Assembly (NCBI GenBank): GCA_050261415.1
Contig: JBLNDG010000155.1
Coordinates: forward strand, 1-18,071
Length of the DNA: 18,071 nt
Reading direction: 5' to 3'
Source of the DNA: JBLNDG01 sp050261415
GTDB taxonomy: Bacteria; Bacillota; Clostridia; Lutisporales; Lutisporaceae
The notes below the pieces were generated by a model, which searched no databases, had not been told where the DNA came from, and saw nothing but the letters and a program-made list of their open reading frames with translations. Of this stretch, positions 14,975 to 18,071 are shown one piece after another (the first letter of the stretch is position 1; every line of letters begins with the position of its first letter). Both the position numbers and the translations under genes were made by a program.

Positions 14975-16288
14975 ATGCTATTGCATAGAAAAAATAGGGA
15001 AAAAGTATTTTTCTACTCGTTGATTATGATAACAGTACTCTGCCTGGTAAATGTATTTTTAGTTATCTTTAGTTTCCCTGACGAGATAAATGTTATACAA
15101 GGGCAAAGCCAAAAACTAAAGGACAGTTTAATCTTCAGCCTTGTACTTGATGAAAATCCCAGAAAGTGTGTTAACCTCAACAGCAGCGGCAACCTGGCAT
15201 CATCATACCTTCTGCTTGAAGGAAACAACCGTGGCAAAGTAAATGCCAGCTTGAAATTTTTAGGGCTTTTGCCCGTAAAAAAAGTCACTTTGAATGTAAT
15301 ACCGGATATAAAGGTTGTTCCATCGGGAGAAGCAATAGGTGTAAAAATAGAATCAAAGGGAGTTCTTGTTGTCGGGCTTTCAAGTATAACGGATGTGAAT
15401 GGCAGGAAATGCAGCCCTGCAGCTGACGCAGGCTTTGAAGTAGGAGACAAAATAATAGAAATTGACAAAAATCAGGTTGAAAATGAAAGGGATATCATTG
15501 ATTACTTGAATAACAGGCTGAACAAAAAGGAAAAGATTACCTTTGCAGTTGAAAGAAACGGGGAAAAACTGAATTTAAGCGTAACTCCCGTGCAATGCCA
15601 GGAGGATAACATCTACAGAGTGGGGCTTTGGATAAGGGATAATATTGCAGGTGTAGGCACCCTGACGTTCTATGATACTCAAAGCAAGACTTTTGGTGCA
15701 TTGGGACACGGTATAACCGACGTTGATTCAGGAGTCCTCATTGATATAAGCAAAGGAAAAATATTGAAATCAAAAATTGCATCTATACAAAAAGCCAGAA
15801 AAACAGTACCGGGAGAACTAGTGGGAATTTTTTACGATAGTGATGAACCCTATGGAACCATAGATAAAAATACAAGCTATGGAATTTATGGAAGGCTGAA
15901 CAAAAATATAAGTGCAAAAGGATCAAAACCGGTTTCAATAGGCTTAAACAGTCAGATCAAAGAAGGCCCTGCAAAAATAATGACAACTATAGACGGCAAT
16001 AAAGTGGAAGAATTTGATATAGAAATTCAGAAAGTAGTAAGACAGGTGACCTCCGATTCAAAAAGCATGATTATAAAAGTGACTGATCCAAAATTGATAG
16101 ATAAAACAGGAGGCATTGTTCAGGGAATGTCCGGGAGTCCTATATTGCAAGATGGAAAACTGATAGGCTCCATCACACATGTACTTGTGAATGATCCCAC
16201 CAGGGGTTATGGAATATCAATAGAATGGATGCTTAAAGAAGCAAATATAGACATTGAAAGACAGATGAACAGGGCATCGGGTGAGTAG
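14975..16288 (+). CDS. spoIVB: SpoIVB serine peptidase (forespore-to-mother-cell signal)
   Basis: The product is 437 residues from ATG 14975. It has an N-terminal membrane anchor (about 10-34) and a PDZ domain (about 112-205: SGEAIGVKIESKGVLVVG, AGFEVGDKIIEIDKNQV). An S55 protease domain follows, with the likely triad His245 (FGALGHGI), Asp371 (IIKVTDPKL) and Ser386 (GMSGSP). The His-Asp and Asp-Ser spacings agree with those of Bacillus SpoIVB. It is secreted from the forespore and cleaves SpoIVFA to trigger pro-sigma-K processing. The frame also has ATG 14939 (12 residues longer) but with no ribosome binding site, while AGGAG at 14966-14970 lies four bases before ATG 14975. The start remains uncertain. 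A terminator follows the gene. Confidence 0.93.
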   Translation: MLLHRKNREKVFFYSLIMITVLCLVNVFLVIFSFPDEINVIQGQSQKLKDSLIFSLVLDENPRKCVNLNSSGNLASSYLLLEGNNRGKVNASLKFLGLLPVKKVTLNVIPDIKVVPSGEAIGVKIESKGVLVVGLSSITDVNGRKCSPAADAGFEVGDKIIEIDKNQVENERDIIDYLNNRLNKKEKITFAVERNGEKLNLSVTPVQCQEDNIYRVGLWIRDNIAGVGTLTFYDTQSKTFGALGHGITDVDSGVLIDISKGKILKSKIASIQKARKTVPGELVGIFYDSDEPYGTIDKNTSYGIYGRLNKNISAKGSKPVSIGLNSQIKEGPAKIMTTIDGNKVEEFDIEIQKVVRQVTSDSKSMIIKVTDPKLIDKTGGIVQGMSGSPILQDGKLIGSITHVLVNDPTRGYGISIEWMLKEANIDIERQMNRASGE

Positions 16289-16301
16289 TAAATGCTTATA
16301 A

Positions 16302-16326
16302 AGGCTGTGATAAACAGCCTCTTTTT
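16302..16326 (+). terminator. Rho-independent terminator after spoIVB
   Basis: AGGCTGT (16302-16308) pairs with ACAGCCT (16314-16320) across a GATAA loop, followed by CTTTTT. It lies 13 bases after the spoIVB stop and isolates spo0A transcription. Confidence 0.9.
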
Positions 16327-16329
16327 ATT

Positions 16330-16350
16330 TGTTGAATCCTGTTGAATCCT
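16330..16350 (+). promoter_or_regulatory. Tandem 10-bp repeat containing two near-match Spo0A boxes
   Basis: GTTGAATCCT is repeated exactly at 16331-16340 and 16341-16350. With the preceding T, each copy gives TGTTGAA (16330-16336 and 16340-16346), one mismatch from the Spo0A box TGNCGAA. The sites are one helical turn apart. A third near match, TTACGAA, is at 16377-16383. Confidence 0.4.
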
Positions 16351-16399
16351 GCTGTACTATTTTGTACGAAATTGTTTTACGAATATTTGGCAGATAATA

Positions 16400-16428
16400 G
16401 AAGGAAATAAAATTACTTTGTCGAATAG
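16400..16428 (+). promoter_or_regulatory. Sigma-H promoter of spo0A with a Spo0A box over its -10
   Basis: GAAGGAAAT (16400-16408) matches the sigma-H -35 RnAGGAwWW fully. GTCGAATAG (16420-16428) matches the -10 RnnGAATww except for the last base, with an 11-base spacer as expected. TGTCGAA (16419-16425), a perfect Spo0A box, lies across the -10. In Bacillus spo0A is transcribed from a sigma-H promoter and controlled by its own product. Confidence 0.8.
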
Positions 16429-16465
16429 AAGATATTAGAAAAACTAGAAAATAGGAGGAATATAA

Positions 16466-17272
16466 ATGAACGTACAAAAAATCAAGATACTCATTGCAGA
16501 TGATAATAAGGATTTTTGTATTATACTTAGCGAGTACCTTAACACTCAATCTGATTTTGAAGTGGTGGGAGTTGCCAAGGATGGACTTGAGGTAGTCGAT
16601 TTGATCGAAAGCAAAAATCCTGATATCGTTATTTTAGATATTATTATGCCGCACCTTGATGGTCTCGGAGTTTTGGAGAAGCTTAATTCCATGCAGTTGG
16701 AAAAGGTGCCTAAGGTAATTGTTCTTTCTGCCGTAGGACAGGATAAGATTACCCAGAAGGCATTGACTTTAGGAGCTGAATACTATGTAGTGAAGCCTTT
16801 CGATATGGAGATATTCTCAAAGAGAATCCGTGAATGTGTAGGTATGATCAGCGGAGGGGACGTAGACCGTAAGTCATACATACAGCCTATTGCTGTAGCA
16901 TCACCGTCTACATCGCCTAGAGAGCTTGAATCTGCTATCACCAATATAATTCATGAGATCGGAGTTCCCGCACATATTAAGGGTTATGTTTATTTGAGAG
17001 AAGCGATTACAATGGTCGTCAATAATATGGAGCTTCTCAGTGCAATTACAAAGGAATTATATCCTTCTATTTCAAGAAAGTTCAATACAACCCCGAGCAG
17101 GGTTGAAAGGGCAATAAGACATGCGATAGAAGTTGCATGGGGCAGGGGAAGAGTTGATGTAATCAACAATCTCTTTGGTTATACAATACATAATGTGAAA
17201 GGCAAGCCTACCAACAGCGAGTTTATAGCAATGATAGCCGACAAGCTCAGAATAGAATTGAAAATCAGCTAA
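16466..17272 (+). CDS. spo0A: Sporulation master response regulator Spo0A
   Basis: The product is 268 residues, almost the length of the Bacillus protein. The receiver domain (1-125) has the acidic pair Asp12-Asp13, phospho-acceptor Asp58 (DIVILDIIMPHLDG), Ser88 and Lys110 (VVKPF). The C-terminal sigma-interacting and DNA-binding domain (about 150-268) has the family hallmark VPAHIKGYVYLREAI and the recognition helix SRVERAIRHAIEVAW, then GRGRVDVINNLFGYT and KPTNSEFIAMIADKLR. Phosphorylated Spo0A binds TGNCGAA boxes to start sporulation and, in clostridia, to control solvent and other stationary-phase genes. It starts at ATG 16466 with AGGAGG. A sigma-H promoter with a 0A box lies upstream, and a strong terminator follows. 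Confidence 0.97.
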   Translation: MNVQKIKILIADDNKDFCIILSEYLNTQSDFEVVGVAKDGLEVVDLIESKNPDIVILDIIMPHLDGLGVLEKLNSMQLEKVPKVIVLSAVGQDKITQKALTLGAEYYVVKPFDMEIFSKRIRECVGMISGGDVDRKSYIQPIAVASPSTSPRELESAITNIIHEIGVPAHIKGYVYLREAITMVVNNMELLSAITKELYPSISRKFNTTPSRVERAIRHAIEVAWGRGRVDVINNLFGYTIHNVKGKPTNSEFIAMIADKLRIELKIS

Positions 17273-17284
17273 TATCATTTAAGC

Positions 17285-17318
17285 ACTAAAATCGCCTTCG
17301 GGCGATTTTAGTTTTTTT
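17285..17318 (+). terminator. Strong rho-independent terminator after spo0A
   Basis: A perfect 12-bp stem (17285-17296 with 17301-17312; GC core ATCGCC/GGCGAT) is closed by the stable TTCG tetraloop and followed by seven Ts (17312-17318). It begins 12 bases after the spo0A stop. Confidence 0.97.
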
Positions 17319-17448
17319 GATAAAGCGACATAATAGGAGTAGCCATGTATATATAACAGGGCATTATTCTTTGGTATACATACCATTCGATTTTTGTTGT
17401 ATTTTTTTTTGCCAAATTTTAAATACTAAAGGTGGCGGAGGTGAGAGA

Positions 17449-18071
17449 ATGAAAGTTCAGGGCAGGATAAAAGTAAGTAAGAAAACAAAAACTCTTATTG
17501 ATTCTCTGCATCCTGGAGACATTGCCGTAATAAGTCATGATGACATCGATGAGCTTGCGGCGGCTGCTCTAAGCTCCACAGGTATAAAGACTGTAATTAA
17601 TGCTGGAAGAAGCATGACCGGGCGATTTTTATCCCTTGGTACAAAAATGTTATTGGAACACGGTATCAGGGTTATTGACATATCGCTCCCGATAGGAAGC
17701 TTTAAGGATAAAGACCTTGTAACCGTGATAAATCAGGATATAATCATCAGAAACAAATTATATAAAGGTGTATGTACAATAGTTAATTCAGAATATATAA
17801 GAAGCAGAATATCTGAGTCCAGACTAAATGAAGCTTCTCAGACATCAAATTTTATCGAAAACACTATTTTATATGCAAAAGAAGATAAAGAAAAAATAAT
17901 CTCTTTTTCTGGGTTTCCCAGACTCAATACAAAGCTTAAGGGCCGGCATGTACTTGTAGTTGCTAGAAATACTGATTCCGAGGAAGAAATAAAGGCTTTA
18001 AGAAGTTACATCGTCAGGTGTAATCCTGTTCTTATGGGAGTTGATGGAGGTGCGGATGTCCTTCTGAACTG
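17449..18071 (+). CDS. SteA-like protein, N-terminal part (runs off the right edge)
   Basis: The frame starts at ATG 17449, preceded by a ribosome binding site-rich GGAGGTGAGAG, and stays open for 207 codons to the edge. Recognisable segments are TKTLIDSLHPGDIAVISHDDIDELAAAAL (shown in part), VINAGRSMTGRFLSLGTKMLLEHGI, and later GRHVLVVAR, ALRSYIVRCNPVLMGVDGGADVLL. These fit the SteA family, whose second half resembles thiamin pyrophosphokinase. In corynebacteria SteA acts at the division site with SteB, where it affects daughter-cell separation. The role in Clostridia is unproven. The gap 17319-17448 before it shows no convincing promoter, only a short GGTAT/ATACC repeat (17373-17384). It is the first gene after spo0A. 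Confidence 0.82.
   Translation, partial: MKVQGRIKVSKKTKTLIDSLHPGDIAVISHDDIDELAAAALSSTGIKTVINAGRSMTGRFLSLGTKMLLEHGIRVIDISLPIGSFKDKDLVTVINQDIIIRNKLYKGVCTIVNSEYIRSRISESRLNEASQTSNFIENTILYAKEDKEKIISFSGFPRLNTKLKGRHVLVVARNTDSEEEIKALRSYIVRCNPVLMGVDGGADVLLN

Noticed and set aside
15013..15468. 151-codon reverse-strand frame opposite spoIVB
   Set aside because: It is opposite the membrane anchor and PDZ region, with no ribosome binding site and no family features.
17361..17386. Sigma-E-like promoter before the SteA-like gene (GCATTATT and CATACCAT)
   Set aside because: The spacer of about 10 bases is too short for sigma-E and both elements are imperfect.

Overview
This is an ordinary-looking stretch of core chromosome from a low-G+C, endospore-forming Firmicute. 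It most resembles the Clostridia (Ruminiclostridium / cellulolytic Clostridium type); that placement is inferred from gene content, base composition and gene order, not from a search. Everything recognisable is on the + strand. I see no rRNA, tRNA, CRISPR array, insertion sequence or prophage gene.

Layout. (1) 1-4564: the spoIIIA operon, from the 3' end of spoIIIAA through spoIIIAH, which encodes the mother-cell channel complex of the engulfed forespore. (2) 4565-5283: a promoter-bearing gap, then an Asp23/Gls24-family gene closed by a hairpin. (3) 5317-8756: nusB, a short remnant of a TsaD-like gene, xseA-xseB (exonuclease VII), ispA (farnesyl diphosphate synthase) and a DUF212 membrane protein. 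(4) 8757-11577: a gap with a perfect 12-bp inverted repeat, then dxs and tlyA. (5) 11737-14794: nadK, argR and recN, closed by a terminator whose stem starts in the last recN codons. (6) 14795-17318: spoIVB and spo0A, each with its own terminator. Between them lies a control region with a near-consensus sigma-H promoter and a Spo0A box on its -10 element. (7) 17449-end: the 5' part of a SteA-like gene.

How the genes work together. The two ends serve sporulation: Spo0A is the master regulator of entry, SpoIIIAA-AH is the channel needed for late forespore gene expression, and SpoIVB is the forespore protease that signals back to the mother cell. The middle is housekeeping: transcription antitermination, DNA repair and mismatch processing, the first step of MEP isoprenoid synthesis plus prenyl elongation, rRNA methylation, NADP supply and arginine control. 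The order tlyA-(nadK)-argR-recN-spoIVB-spo0A is a known Firmicute arrangement.

The least expected item is at 5760-5930. This apparently non-coding gap between nusB and xseA reads as the C-terminal tail of a TsaD/Kae1-type gene (GGVASN and DNA motifs, intact frame, no start codon), fused directly to the nusB stop. It looks like a deletion scar. I did not find a credible undescribed multi-gene system.
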